A stretch of DNA of 64,000 nucleotides, from NCBI GenBank assembly GCA_016722655.1, contig JADKIR010000005.1:1364001-1428000 (forward strand), written 5' to 3'. This DNA comes from Cytophagaceae bacterium. GTDB taxonomy: Bacteria > Bacteroidota > Bacteroidia > Cytophagales > Spirosomataceae. This document shows positions 51,720 through 60,251 of this stretch, one piece after another; positions within the stretch are counted from its first letter, which is position 1; each line of letters opens with the position of its first letter. The position numbers and the translations under genes are program-made. The notes under the pieces were generated by a model. The model was not told the DNA's origin. It made no database searches and saw only the letters and a list, made by a program, of their open reading frames with translations.

Positions 51720-53357
51720 TTAATTATACATTTTATTGTAATATTCATCTGCCATACGGTCTGAGTCAAAAAACTCATTGACGTCGTTCATGCTTTTGAG
51801 GACCATCTGGTTCCAGTCAGCAGGAGAATTGTAATACATCGGAAGTATTTTGTTTTCAATCAGATCCAACATGTTTTCCATGTCGGTTTTATCTCTCAGT
51901 TGGTCGTCATGTGCAGGTGCCACCGGAGCTAGAAAAGAATTGGTATCGTTGGAAAACTCACACACCCAGCCGTCAAAAGTGGTAAGGTTAATCGAGGCAT
52001 TCATGGCGGCAGTCATTCCTGATGTACCCGAGGCCTCACGCGTAACCACAGGGTTATTAAGCCACACATCGGAACCGTCTTTGAGCAATTTTGAAAGCTT
52101 AAGTTCATAGCCAGTCAAAACTGCCATATTGGGATAGAGATGGCTGGTATAGAATAGTCTATTAAAAATATCAATGGCCGAAAAATCAAATGGATAAGGT
52201 TTTCCCGCCCAAATAATCTGAATTTTATTGTTTTTCATCAGGCGATCAAAGCGTTCTAAATCTCTGGTAATCAGGTCGGGGCGTTTATAACCAGCAAACC
52301 TTCTTGCCCACACGATGGTCAAAACCTCAGGGTCAAATATTTTCCCTACCTGGTCAGCCACTTCGGCAAAAAGTCGTTTTTTAAGTTCAGTTTTTCTTTC
52401 GGCTATTTTCTTTGTATCTGCTTTAAGCCTTGCTTTTTCCAATGATTCATCTACCCAATATTTACGATTTTGAGCATTAGTCACATGGTCTATTTCACAA
52501 ATTCCCACTTCATGACCCCACATTTGTCGCGAAACTTCACTGTGTAGCTTGGACACACCATTGGCTTTCCGGCAAGTTTTCAATGCTGCCAAAGAATGAT
52601 TAAAAATATTGTTTCTGACACCCATCGCCTCTGCGACTTCGTGTGGATTAGCCTCACCGAAAAATCCCATGTATTGCAAAAAATGAAAATCATGCTTCTC
52701 ATTTCCGGCTTCTTCGGGAGTATGGGTTGTAAATATCAGTCGGTCTTTGATTTTCGCCAGGCTTTTTTCCTTGGCCCAAAGATGAAAAATAGCCGAAACC
52801 GCATGGGCTTCATTGAAATGGTAAATGTCAGGCTGCAATCCGGAAAGCTCCAGGAATTTCGCACCACCCAAACCCAAAACCATACCCTGGGCTACTTTAA
52901 GCTCCATTTCCTTGTCATATAAATGATAAGAAATAGAACGTGCCCACTCACTATTACCATCGGTATCGGTAGTCAGAAAAAACATAGGAGCCGAGCCAAA
53001 AGTATTGGCAGGAAGGTGATAAACCGCCACCCATACCGGCTGATTTTTAATTACTAACTGAAATCTGATTTTGGTATCCTGTAAAAAACTATATATATGC
53101 TCTCTGAAAAAAACCTGCAGGCTGTTATCGGCTTTTCGCCTTTGCTCATAGTAGCCAAACTTCCACAACATCCCGATTCCTATCAGGTTTTGCTTGAGAT
53201 CAAAAACACTCCGCATGTGCGAGCCGGCCAGAAAACCAAGTCCGCCGGAATAAGTTTTTAGTGATTGGTCAATGGCAAATTCCATCGAAAAATAGGCCAC
53301 CGACTTATTGTATTCGGGATTTATTTTATATGGGAAAAGTGTATTTTTGTTTATCAT
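51720..53357 (-). CDS. Alpha-glucan phosphorylase-like protein (GT35-type) lacking the PLP lysine
   Basis: A 545-residue member of the short alpha-glucan phosphorylase group. Family blocks: AYFSMEFAIDQSLKTYSGGLG (21-41, in parts SMEFAID and YSGGLG), YHFNEAHAV, ARRFAGYKRPDL (351-362), and EASGTSGMTAAMN (441-453). In glycogen phosphorylases the last block reads GTxxMK, and that lysine binds pyridoxal phosphate; here residue 449 is threonine. It may thus not be a PLP enzyme. From memory, related Bacteroidota proteins share this change, so it may be a functional subfamily in storage-glucan metabolism, not a dead enzyme. Single gene; no glycogen synthase nearby. Confidence 0.82.
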   Translation of the reverse strand: MINKNTLFPYKINPEYNKSVAYFSMEFAIDQSLKTYSGGLGFLAGSHMRSVFDLKQNLIGIGMLWKFGYYEQRRKADNSLQVFFREHIYSFLQDTKIRFQLVIKNQPVWVAVYHLPANTFGSAPMFFLTTDTDGNSEWARSISYHLYDKEMELKVAQGMVLGLGGAKFLELSGLQPDIYHFNEAHAVSAIFHLWAKEKSLAKIKDRLIFTTHTPEEAGNEKHDFHFLQYMGFFGEANPHEVAEAMGVRNNIFNHSLAALKTCRKANGVSKLHSEVSRQMWGHEVGICEIDHVTNAQNRKYWVDESLEKARLKADTKKIAERKTELKKRLFAEVADQVGKIFDPEVLTIVWARRFAGYKRPDLITRDLERFDRLMKNNKIQIIWAGKPYPFDFSAIDIFNRLFYTSHLYPNMAVLTGYELKLSKLLKDGSDVWLNNPVVTREASGTSGMTAAMNASINLTTFDGWVCEFSNDTNSFLAPVAPAHDDQLRDKTDMENMLDLIENKILPMYYNSPADWNQMVLKSMNDVNEFFDSDRMADEYYNKMYN

Positions 53358-53685
53358 AAGAAGTATTTTTTTAAAAGTTGCGAATTTAATTAAAAAACGT
53401 TTTTTTACAGTACAAAAAGTACTATTTAGATGCTTAAATCCAATTCTTTATCTAAAATCAAACAATAATTAAGGTAAAAACTAAAATATTCTCAAAGAAG
53501 TACAATTTTGCTTTTTTTGAAAATAAAATGGAATCAGTAAAGCAAAAAAGATTACTTTATTAAACCTGATGTACCTGCCTGTCAACAGTATGCTGGTTCA
53601 CCGCCTGACAAAGCAAATTATTCTGTAATCCATGTTTTTAATAAATATAAATCCCTGCCAAAAATTTATGACGTAAATTTGCCCC
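53358..53685. other. Intergenic region between phosphorylase-like gene and second ABC-F gene
   Basis: This 328-base divergent gap is AT-rich except for a short block at about 53570-53625 of higher GC with two imperfect direct copies of roughly CTG(A/-)(T)GT-ACC-GCCTG. A frame through that block reads PDVPACQQYAGSPPDKANYS but has no start codon. It also holds the promoter of the ABC-F gene. No gene is called. Confidence 0.5.
53674..53681 (+). promoter_or_regulatory. Promoter -7 element (TAAATTTG) for the second ABC-F gene
   Basis: TAAATTTGC fits TAnnTTTG and ends only 4 bases before the ATG at 53686. Transcription would start at or within a few bases of the start codon, predicting a leaderless mRNA. 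Confidence 0.55.
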
Positions 53686-55554
53686 ATGAATTATTTATCA
53701 GCAGAAAATTTAGGACGAAATCTTGGGGAAAGATGGTTGTTTAAAAATCTAACATTTGGAATCCTTCAAGGCGAAAAAGTGGCATTAATAGGCACAAACG
53801 GTTGCGGAAAATCCTCTTTACTCGATGTTATCGCCGGTCTGATTGCCCCTGATGAAGGAGTAATGAGTATCAGAAAAGAACTAAAAGTGGGGTATTTGAA
53901 CCAAAATCCTCATTTTTTGCCAACAAGTACTGTTCTCGAAACATTGTTTTCATCAAAAAACGAAACCACCGAAGCAATAAAAAACTATGAAAATGCTATA
54001 GTTCACAACGACATTGAGGGTATTTCTCTATATACAGAGCGTATCACTGAGCTCGACGGCTGGGATTATGAATCAAAAGTGAAGCAGATTCTGGGCAAAC
54101 TGGGAGTTCATGATTTTGATAAACTCATGGGCGAGCTTTCAGGCGGACAACAAAAGCGTGTTTCACTTGCAAAAGTCCTGATTGAAGAGCCTGATTTCCT
54201 GATCATGGATGAGCCAACCAACCACCTTGATCTCGACACTATCGAATGGCTAGAAAATCACTTGTCCTCGAGTAACACTACATTATTTTTGGTTACCCAC
54301 GACAGGTATTTTCTTGATAAAGTCTGTAACCGCATCATGGAGCTGGTCGATTCGAAAATGTACCGATATGTGGGTAATTATGCTTATTTTCTGGAGAAAA
54401 AAGCCGAAAGAGCTGAAATAGAAGCTGCCACGCTCGACAAAGACAAAAGCCTGCTGAAAAAAGAACTGGAATGGATGAGACGCCAACCCAAAGCCAGAAC
54501 CCATAAAGCAACCTACAGAGAAAACGCTTTTTATGACTTGAAAGAAAAAACTTCAGGAAAACGCAACGACGACAAACTGGAGCTAAGTGTAAAATCGGAA
54601 AGAATTGGCAATAAAATTATTGAAATTCAACATGTTAGTAAATCGTATAACGACAAAGTCATTGTTAAGGAATTTAATTATACTTTCAAAAAAGGCGATA
54701 GAATAGGTATTGTTGGTAAAAACGGAATGGGTAAATCCACACTTTTGGGCATGATTAACTCCGAAATAAAACCCGACATGGGTAAAGTGGTAAAGGGCGA
54801 AACCATAAAAATCGGGTACTATAAACAAGATGGTCTTGAATTTGAACCAGAGCAAAAAGTAATAGAAAGTGTACGTGAAATAGCAGAATTTATCAAAATG
54901 GGTGATGGCCGTGAAATAAGTGCCTCCGCATTTCTGACTCTCTTTTTGTTCCCTCCTGCTGTGCAATATGCCAGTATCGCCAAGCTTTCGGGCGGTGAAA
55001 AAAGAAGGTTGCAGTTATTGAAAGTGCTGATCGAAAATCCCAATTTCCTGATTCTTGATGAACCTACCAATGATCTTGATATCGCGACGCTCAATGTTCT
55101 GGAGGAGTTTTTGATGGGTTACGGAGGGTGTTTGTTGGTGGTGAGTCACGACCGGTATTTTCTGGATAGAATAGTGGACCATACTTTTGCTTTTGAGGGA
55201 GATGGCGTCATCAAAGATTTTCCGGGTAATTACACCGATTACCGTATTTGGCTCGAAGAAACTGCTAAGCAAGCCAAAAAAGATAAAAATCAGGCACAAA
55301 TTGCCCCCTCCCCAACTGTCGAAGCCGATATTACTCCCAAAAGAAAACTTTCTTTTAAGGAAAAAACAGAATTTGATACACTAGAAAAAGAGATACCAAA
55401 ACTTGAATCGATTAAAGCCGATTTTACCGAAAAACTTTCATCGGGTACTTTGACATTTGACGAAATAGCAGAAATATCAAAAAAACTGGAAGATACTGTC
55501 AATGCCCTGGAAGAAAAAGAATTGCGTTGGCTGGAGTTGAGTGAATGGGTGTAA
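53686..55554 (+). CDS. ABC-F family ATP-binding protein, Uup-like
   Basis: A 622-residue protein with two ABC ATPase domains. Walker A motifs GTNGCGKSS and GKNGMGKST, signatures LSGGQQKRVSLAKVL and LSGGEKRRLQLLKVL, Walker B MDEPTNHLD and LDEPTNDLD. The linker contains MRRQPKARTHKATYRENAF, typical of Uup. After residue about 530 comes a charged tail with a predicted coiled coil (TEFDTLEKEIPKLESIKADF to LEEKELRWLELSEW), the Uup C-terminal domain that binds DNA in E. coli. It is distinct from the ABC-F gene at 17.9 kb. Function on ribosomes or in DNA repair is family-based inference. Confidence 0.93.
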   Translation: MNYLSAENLGRNLGERWLFKNLTFGILQGEKVALIGTNGCGKSSLLDVIAGLIAPDEGVMSIRKELKVGYLNQNPHFLPTSTVLETLFSSKNETTEAIKNYENAIVHNDIEGISLYTERITELDGWDYESKVKQILGKLGVHDFDKLMGELSGGQQKRVSLAKVLIEEPDFLIMDEPTNHLDLDTIEWLENHLSSSNTTLFLVTHDRYFLDKVCNRIMELVDSKMYRYVGNYAYFLEKKAERAEIEAATLDKDKSLLKKELEWMRRQPKARTHKATYRENAFYDLKEKTSGKRNDDKLELSVKSERIGNKIIEIQHVSKSYNDKVIVKEFNYTFKKGDRIGIVGKNGMGKSTLLGMINSEIKPDMGKVVKGETIKIGYYKQDGLEFEPEQKVIESVREIAEFIKMGDGREISASAFLTLFLFPPAVQYASIAKLSGGEKRRLQLLKVLIENPNFLILDEPTNDLDIATLNVLEEFLMGYGGCLLVVSHDRYFLDRIVDHTFAFEGDGVIKDFPGNYTDYRIWLEETAKQAKKDKNQAQIAPSPTVEADITPKRKLSFKEKTEFDTLEKEIPKLESIKADFTEKLSSGTLTFDEIAEISKKLEDTVNALEEKELRWLELSEWV

Positions 55555-55592
55555 GCAAAACTCTTCTCAATCGAATATTATAGCCGCCTTGC

Positions 55593-56672
55593 TCAAATCC
55601 TACTCCCCTTGGCTCTCAACATAAAATCAACCAAAACCAATGCCGACATAGCATCAACAATAGGTACTGCTCTAGGTAAAACACATGGATCATGACGGCC
55701 TTTGCCAGATACGGTGACTGTTTCGCCTGCTTCGTTTACGCTGTTTTGGTCCACCATGATGGTCGCTACAGGCTTAAAAGCCACTTTGAAATAAATATCC
55801 TCCCCATTTGAGATTCCGCCCTGAATTCCTCCTGAGTGATTGGTTTTGGTTCTTACTATTCCATTCTCATCAGTAAAAAACTCATCGTTGTGCTGAGATC
55901 CCAAAAGGTTTACCCCTTCAAAACCACTCCCATATTCAAAACCTTTCACGGCATTGATACTCAGCATGGCTTTACCCAACTCGGCGTGGAGTTTATCAAA
56001 TACCGGCTCACCCCAGCCTGCGGGAACGTTTTTAATGACTCCCGTAATCACTCCTCCAATAGAGTCTCCATTTTTTCTTATCTGGTCGATATAGTCAAAC
56101 ATCGTTTGTGCCATTTCAGCATCAGGACATCTTACTGGGTTTGATTCAATGAGGCTCATATCGAGCTCCTGATAGCCTTTTTCAAGCTTCAATGCTCCAA
56201 CTTGCGACACATAAGAATAAATCTCAATACCAAAATGAATAAGCACCAACTTTGCCAAAGCACCAGCAGCCACTCTGGCGGCGGTTTCGCGTGCTGAGCT
56301 TCGTCCGCCACCACGGTAATCTCTTACTCCGTATTTGGTACTATAGGTAAAATCGGCATGAGAAGGCCTGAATTTATCGGCAATATGACCGTAATCTTTG
56401 CTCCTTTGATCTTCATTAAAAATCACGAGTGCTATAGGTGTACCTGTAGTTTTACCTTCAAAAACACCGGAAAGGACTTCAAATCCATCTGCTTCCTGGC
56501 GTTGGGTGGTGATTCTCGACTGACCTGGTTTTCTCCTATCCAATTCACTTTGAATAAATCCGGCGTCAAATTCTACCCCGGCAGGGCAACCATCTACAAC
56601 TACACCAATGGCCTTTCCGTGTGATTCTCCAAATGTCGAAATCTTAAATATCTTTCCGTATGTACTGCTCAT
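55593..56672 (-). CDS. aroC: Chorismate synthase
   Basis: A 359-residue enzyme of standard length. MSSTYGKIFKISTFGESHGKAIGVVVDGCPAG at the N-terminus (in blocks FGESHG and VVDGCPAG), YRGGGRSSARETAARVAAGALAK, and the FMN-binding GRHDPCVLPRAVPIVDAM near the end. It forms chorismate from EPSP using reduced FMN, the last step of the shikimate pathway. It follows the batD gene by three bases on the same strand. Confidence 0.97.
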   Translation of the reverse strand: MSSTYGKIFKISTFGESHGKAIGVVVDGCPAGVEFDAGFIQSELDRRKPGQSRITTQRQEADGFEVLSGVFEGKTTGTPIALVIFNEDQRSKDYGHIADKFRPSHADFTYSTKYGVRDYRGGGRSSARETAARVAAGALAKLVLIHFGIEIYSYVSQVGALKLEKGYQELDMSLIESNPVRCPDAEMAQTMFDYIDQIRKNGDSIGGVITGVIKNVPAGWGEPVFDKLHAELGKAMLSINAVKGFEYGSGFEGVNLLGSQHNDEFFTDENGIVRTKTNHSGGIQGGISNGEDIYFKVAFKPVATIMVDQNSVNEAGETVTVSGKGRHDPCVLPRAVPIVDAMSALVLVDFMLRAKGSRI

Positions 56673-56675
56673 TTT

Positions 56676-58025
56676 CTAATTTTTCTTTTTCAAAATATAT
56701 AAAAACACCAATACCATAGCCGCCACTAAAAAATTGGCCAGGTATTTGGCTATTTTCTTTAAATTAAACGATTGACTATCAGTACTTAATTTTTCTATTC
56801 CCCAATAAATATCATTTTTTATTTCTGAACTGGTAGAAATTGTACTTCCTGAAACAGAGATACTTTTATTTGAAACCAAAGTATCATACTTTTCTTTAAA
56901 AACGTCAAAATAAATCAATCTGAACACATTTCCCAAATCATAATCACCTGATGTTTTGGGTAAAATTTTATATGAAAATATCCGGTTTCCGGTTAAGCTT
57001 CCGGCAGATTGATTAATTTTTGATTGATTGAGGTAAAAGTCAAAATTCTGATCATTGCTGATGTCACCCGGGCTTACTGTTTTAAAATTTGCCTCTCCGT
57101 CAATTCTAAGCTGATATTCAAAGCTTTTACCTGTATTTTGATCTTTTCCTCCTTTTACTTGTTCTGAAAGCCTCAAAATTCCCACAGGTACTTTTTCTTT
57201 TAATGGATGCTCTGGTAATGTTTTAACCGAAATCTTCTTTTCATTCGACTTCAAAACCATATTTGACCATTTTCCAGCCGTCTTTTTTTGCATATTCAGA
57301 ACTTGCCCGCCTATTCTAATGTCCTTAGGATTTAAAGGATAAAAAACCACATCCATCAATCCATAATAAGTGTACATTTTTTCCCGAACCTGCACTTTCT
57401 TACCTATGATATTTGAAATCACTACCCTACTTTCCAGACAACCCTCAGGCTTAATTCTTTTGTACAAGGCTTCAACCTGACTTCCAATGTCTGGCGGAAA
57501 TTGCCATTCTGTAGTTGTATTATCAGATAAATATAAACCCAGACTTACCTTAAACCCCTGCCCAACATATACATCACTTTCAGAACACTCAAGAACAAAG
57601 TCCACTTCTTCTATCTCAATGTCTTTCTCGGTTGCCTGGTCTTTGATTGAAATTGCCTCCAGGACTGTCCCCTCAAATTTTTGAGATTTACCATTTATTT
57701 CAATATTAAAAGCCGGCACTATTATTTTCCCGGGGCTTTCAGCGATATAAATCTGGCTCACTTGATGTAAGCTAACATTTTTATTATTCTTTCTAACCTG
57801 GGAATGTTTAATGGAGCGATTACCTTTTTTCAGTCCTTTTAGGTCGGGAAAATCACCCACATCATACTGTTTATCGTTTGAAATTTCGACTACGAGCTCA
57901 AACTCAGCCGGTAATTCGAGGTTTTTATTTTTAAATTCAATTTTGACCTCACTATTATTTTGTGAAAATCCGGGAAGGCAATTCCATATCAATAAAAATA
58001 ATATTTGGAGAAAACGGCGTTTCAT
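56676..58025 (-). CDS. batD: BatD family (aerotolerance) protein
   Basis: A 449-residue protein when started at the ATG at 58025, giving a signal peptide (MKRRFLQILFLLIWNCLPGFSQ). It contains the BatD/oxygen-tolerance repeats: IEFKNKNLELPAEFELVVEIS, DVGDFPDLKGLKKGNRS, and YVGQGFKVSLGLYLSDNT followed by a late region KILPKTSGDYDLGNVFRLIYFD. A single TM helix lies at the C-terminus (IAKYLANFLVAAMVLVFLYILKKK). Bat proteins in Bacteroidota form an envelope complex with VWA-domain partners, which are absent here. It is separated from the other bat genes. Confidence 0.85.
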   Translation of the reverse strand: MKRRFLQILFLLIWNCLPGFSQNNSEVKIEFKNKNLELPAEFELVVEISNDKQYDVGDFPDLKGLKKGNRSIKHSQVRKNNKNVSLHQVSQIYIAESPGKIIVPAFNIEINGKSQKFEGTVLEAISIKDQATEKDIEIEEVDFVLECSESDVYVGQGFKVSLGLYLSDNTTTEWQFPPDIGSQVEALYKRIKPEGCLESRVVISNIIGKKVQVREKMYTYYGLMDVVFYPLNPKDIRIGGQVLNMQKKTAGKWSNMVLKSNEKKISVKTLPEHPLKEKVPVGILRLSEQVKGGKDQNTGKSFEYQLRIDGEANFKTVSPGDISNDQNFDFYLNQSKINQSAGSLTGNRIFSYKILPKTSGDYDLGNVFRLIYFDVFKEKYDTLVSNKSISVSGSTISTSSEIKNDIYWGIEKLSTDSQSFNLKKIAKYLANFLVAAMVLVFLYILKKKN

Positions 58026-58088
58026 TTTACAAAAATAGCACTCATTTTCTAGTAAACTTATTATTATTGTCAAACAATCACATTTAAG

Positions 58089-59099
58089 ATGTACAAAATT
58101 CTTTTCCTTTCTTTATTCTTTTTTCTAAAAAATGCCGTGGCTCAGGTGGAAAATATAAAACTTCCTGATGCACATTCCATTCGTGCTATGGATGTAAGTC
58201 CTGACGGAACTTTCTGTATTTCAGGAAGTAAAGGGGCTATCTATAAGTTAGAGGGAAAATCCTGGGTCAATTATTGTCCCTCTGAATTTAAAGATTATGA
58301 TTTCAGAGGAATAAGCATTTTATCAAAAACCACTCTTATTGCCATGAGTGCAGGAGAAGGTGAAAATGGAAAAGCATTTTTGCTAAAATCAACAGATGCG
58401 GGCAAAAATTGGAAAAAAGTATTTCAAGATTCAACCAAAGGGGCATTTTTTGATACAATCAAATTTTTGCATGATAAAGATGGCTGGCTTTTGGGTGATC
58501 AAATTAGTGGTAAACCATACCTCAGAAAGACCACTGACGGAGGTGAAACATGGCAAAATGTAGAAACTGACCTTACATTATTTGAAGGAGAAGCCTCATT
58601 CGCAGCGAGCAATTCCTGTATAGCTCTCAATAAAAAAAATGTATGGTTTACGACGCAAAACCGGATATTTTTCTCAAAAAATAAAGGCAAATCATGGAAA
58701 ATCTTAACGACGCCGTTTGTAAAAACTGAGTCAAAAGGAATATTCGGTATATTTTTTAAGGATTCCAAAAATGGAATTGCTGTAGGGGGTGACTATCTAA
58801 ATGAAAGCGAAAAAACACTTCAGCTTGCAATTTCAACCGACGGCGGCAACTCATGGGATATCAAAAATCAGGAAGTTGACCAGGGAGTAAGTGAAAGCGT
58901 TGTATTTGTCAACAACAAATTGGTGGTTATATCAGGCACAAAAGGAATAGTTCTAAAAGATATTTATTCCAAAAAATCTACAAAAATTTCAGATGGAATA
59001 TTTCATGTGGTTAAATGCCATTCTAACAGTTGTATTGCAGCGGGTGCCGGTGGCAATACCTGTTTTTTCGAAATAAATCCAAATCTTCTTCAACATTGA
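58089..59099 (+). CDS. BNR/YCF48-type beta-propeller protein, secreted
   Basis: A 336-residue protein with a signal peptide (MYKILFLSLFFFLKNAVAQ). It has Asp-box style repeats: LLKSTDAGKNWKKVF, LRKTTDGGETWQNV, FFSKNKGKSWKILTT, AISTDGGNSWDIKN, spaced about 45-60 residues apart as in YCF48-like and sialidase BNR propellers. The fold is a beta-propeller; binding partner unknown. It is divergent from batD, sharing a 63-base gap. Confidence 0.85.
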   Translation: MYKILFLSLFFFLKNAVAQVENIKLPDAHSIRAMDVSPDGTFCISGSKGAIYKLEGKSWVNYCPSEFKDYDFRGISILSKTTLIAMSAGEGENGKAFLLKSTDAGKNWKKVFQDSTKGAFFDTIKFLHDKDGWLLGDQISGKPYLRKTTDGGETWQNVETDLTLFEGEASFAASNSCIALNKKNVWFTTQNRIFFSKNKGKSWKILTTPFVKTESKGIFGIFFKDSKNGIAVGGDYLNESEKTLQLAISTDGGNSWDIKNQEVDQGVSESVVFVNNKLVVISGTKGIVLKDIYSKKSTKISDGIFHVVKCHSNSCIAAGAGGNTCFFEINPNLLQH

Positions 59100-59464
59100 A
59101 CCGTTACTTTTCAGAAAATATTGCGTCTTAAATCATACAATTGAATTTTTTTATACATTTGACTCAAATTGAATTCGATAAGTAATTTAGGTTAAACTTT
59201 ATGCTAGTATTTCAGATAGTTTTCCCTTGATTTTTTTCGTGCCAATTTTTTGAAACTTGTTTTAAGTAAAATTTAATATTTTGAAAAAAAATGCTCTATT
59301 TCGAGGTTTAATGAATAAAAATCTCAGAAATATAATATTTTCAGAATATAAATTGCTTAAAATAATATTCGAAATTTCCTGATTATTTTTCAAAAAAAGT
59401 AAAAATTAATGTTGGCATTTATTTTGCGGTTTATCCGTTAAATAACAGATTCTATTATATAAAA
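59100..59464. other. AT-rich intergenic region with a possible sigma-54 promoter
   Basis: This 365-base gap before the 62-codon gene has no gene-like reading frame. Its only notable signal is TTGGCATTTATTTTGC near its end. There is no terminator hairpin that I can see after the BNR gene. Confidence 0.55.
59412..59427 (+). promoter_or_regulatory. Candidate sigma-54 promoter (TTGGCA-N6-TTTGC type)
   Basis: TTGGCATTTATTTTGC has the invariant GG (59414-59415) and GC (59426-59427) separated by exactly 10 bases, as in the -24/-12 sigma-54 consensus. The A/T composition around it matches TTGGCAc-N4-TTGC apart from one position. Transcription would begin near 59439, about 26 bases before the ATG at 59465. 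No bound activator site was identified. Confidence 0.5.
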
Positions 59465-59653
59465 ATGCAGCACCTCCCAAAAGTTTTTATTCCGGCCCAA
59501 GACATATCCAAAGTAATGGAAATGAGTAAAGACGTGTTTACAAACGAAGAAGAACTTCATTTTCTGAAGTCATGTCTTTACTATCTTATGGAAGGGGTAA
59601 GCGTGGAACACGCCATTGACATGGCCATGATTGACTATCTCATTGACCTCTAA
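59465..59653 (+). CDS. Small conserved-looking protein of 62 residues
   Basis: A 62-residue acidic helical protein, MQHLPKVFIPAQDISKV then MSKDVFTNEEELHFLKSCLYY and a C-terminal helix EHAIDMAMIDYL. No TM helix or signal peptide. I do not recognise the family. The start follows a candidate sigma-54 promoter and the gene ends just before a strong hairpin, which supports it being real. Confidence 0.65.
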   Translation: MQHLPKVFIPAQDISKVMEMSKDVFTNEEELHFLKSCLYYLMEGVSVEHAIDMAMIDYLIDL

Positions 59654-59658
59654 AAAAT

Positions 59659-59681
59659 ATTGCCGGTTTTAAGCCGGCAAT
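59659..59681. terminator. Bidirectional terminator hairpin
   Basis: ATTGCCGG (59659-59666) and CCGGCAAT (59674-59681) form an 8-bp perfect stem with loop TTTTAAG; on the plus strand it is followed by AAATTTTTCC and on the minus strand by a T run. It overlaps the 3' end of the minus-strand YcxB-like gene. Confidence 0.8.
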
Positions 59682-60163
59682 AAATTTTTCCTTTTAAGTA
59701 TAGATTCAAAAAGCTTCTGATCGTGATCAGCATTGAAAACATTGAAACCAAAGTGCAAAAACTGTCCACGGCCAATGTGTAAATAATAGCCCGAATCATC
59801 TTTTTCGGCCGACTGAATGGTATCCCATTTTACAATCCCTCCTTCTTTTTGATTCATTTTTACCAAAATCTGTCTGGAGTCTATTTCGTAAGAAAACCGT
59901 TCAAACATCTGTTTGTTTTGATCTAATGTAGTTGCTGCATAAAACTGAAAATACCAGAATGCTACATAAAGTGCACCTCCGATAATGGCCGTAATCATGA
60001 TCCACCAGTTTTTATAAACTCCCGTAAAATGTACTCCCATCCCGATCAAAGCAACAGCCAGTGGTATCAAAAGCCATATCCAGGCTTTTTTCATATGAAG
60101 AAAAAATGCCTTTTTGATATAAAGTTTTTTATCTAGAGCGAATTTTTTAGTTTTGACAATCAT
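59669..60163 (-). CDS. YcxB-like domain membrane protein
   Basis: A 164-residue protein with two TM segments at about 28-45 and 52-72 (WIWLLIPLAVALIGMGVHF and WWIMITAIIGGALYVAFWYF) and a soluble C-terminal part with FERFSYEIDSRQILVKM and KWDTIQSAEKDDSGYYLHIGRGQFLHF, the YcxB-like pattern. Function unknown. It is minus-strand and ends in the shared hairpin. Confidence 0.78.
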   Translation of the reverse strand: MIVKTKKFALDKKLYIKKAFFLHMKKAWIWLLIPLAVALIGMGVHFTGVYKNWWIMITAIIGGALYVAFWYFQFYAATTLDQNKQMFERFSYEIDSRQILVKMNQKEGGIVKWDTIQSAEKDDSGYYLHIGRGQFLHFGFNVFNADHDQKLFESILKRKNLLPA

Positions 60164-60251
60164 CTAAATCTGTTTTTTATTTTCACACAAAAATAAAAAA
60201 AAAGGCCCGGATACTTTCCGAACCTCTCTAAAATATATTATTTTTTTAATT

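Noticed and set aside
51532..51723. 63-codon plus-strand reading frame MKFKENRRKFSHFLTF...
   Set aside because: It lies opposite the small lipoprotein gene with its promoter and runs through the terminator of the phosphorylase-like gene; no recognisable protein pattern.
53565..53625. Minus-strand frame reading ALSGGEPAYC-stop-QAGTSG, as if a selenocysteine UGA
   Set aside because: No start codon with signal, no SECIS-like element searched or seen, and the plus-strand frame is equally open; too short to support recoding.
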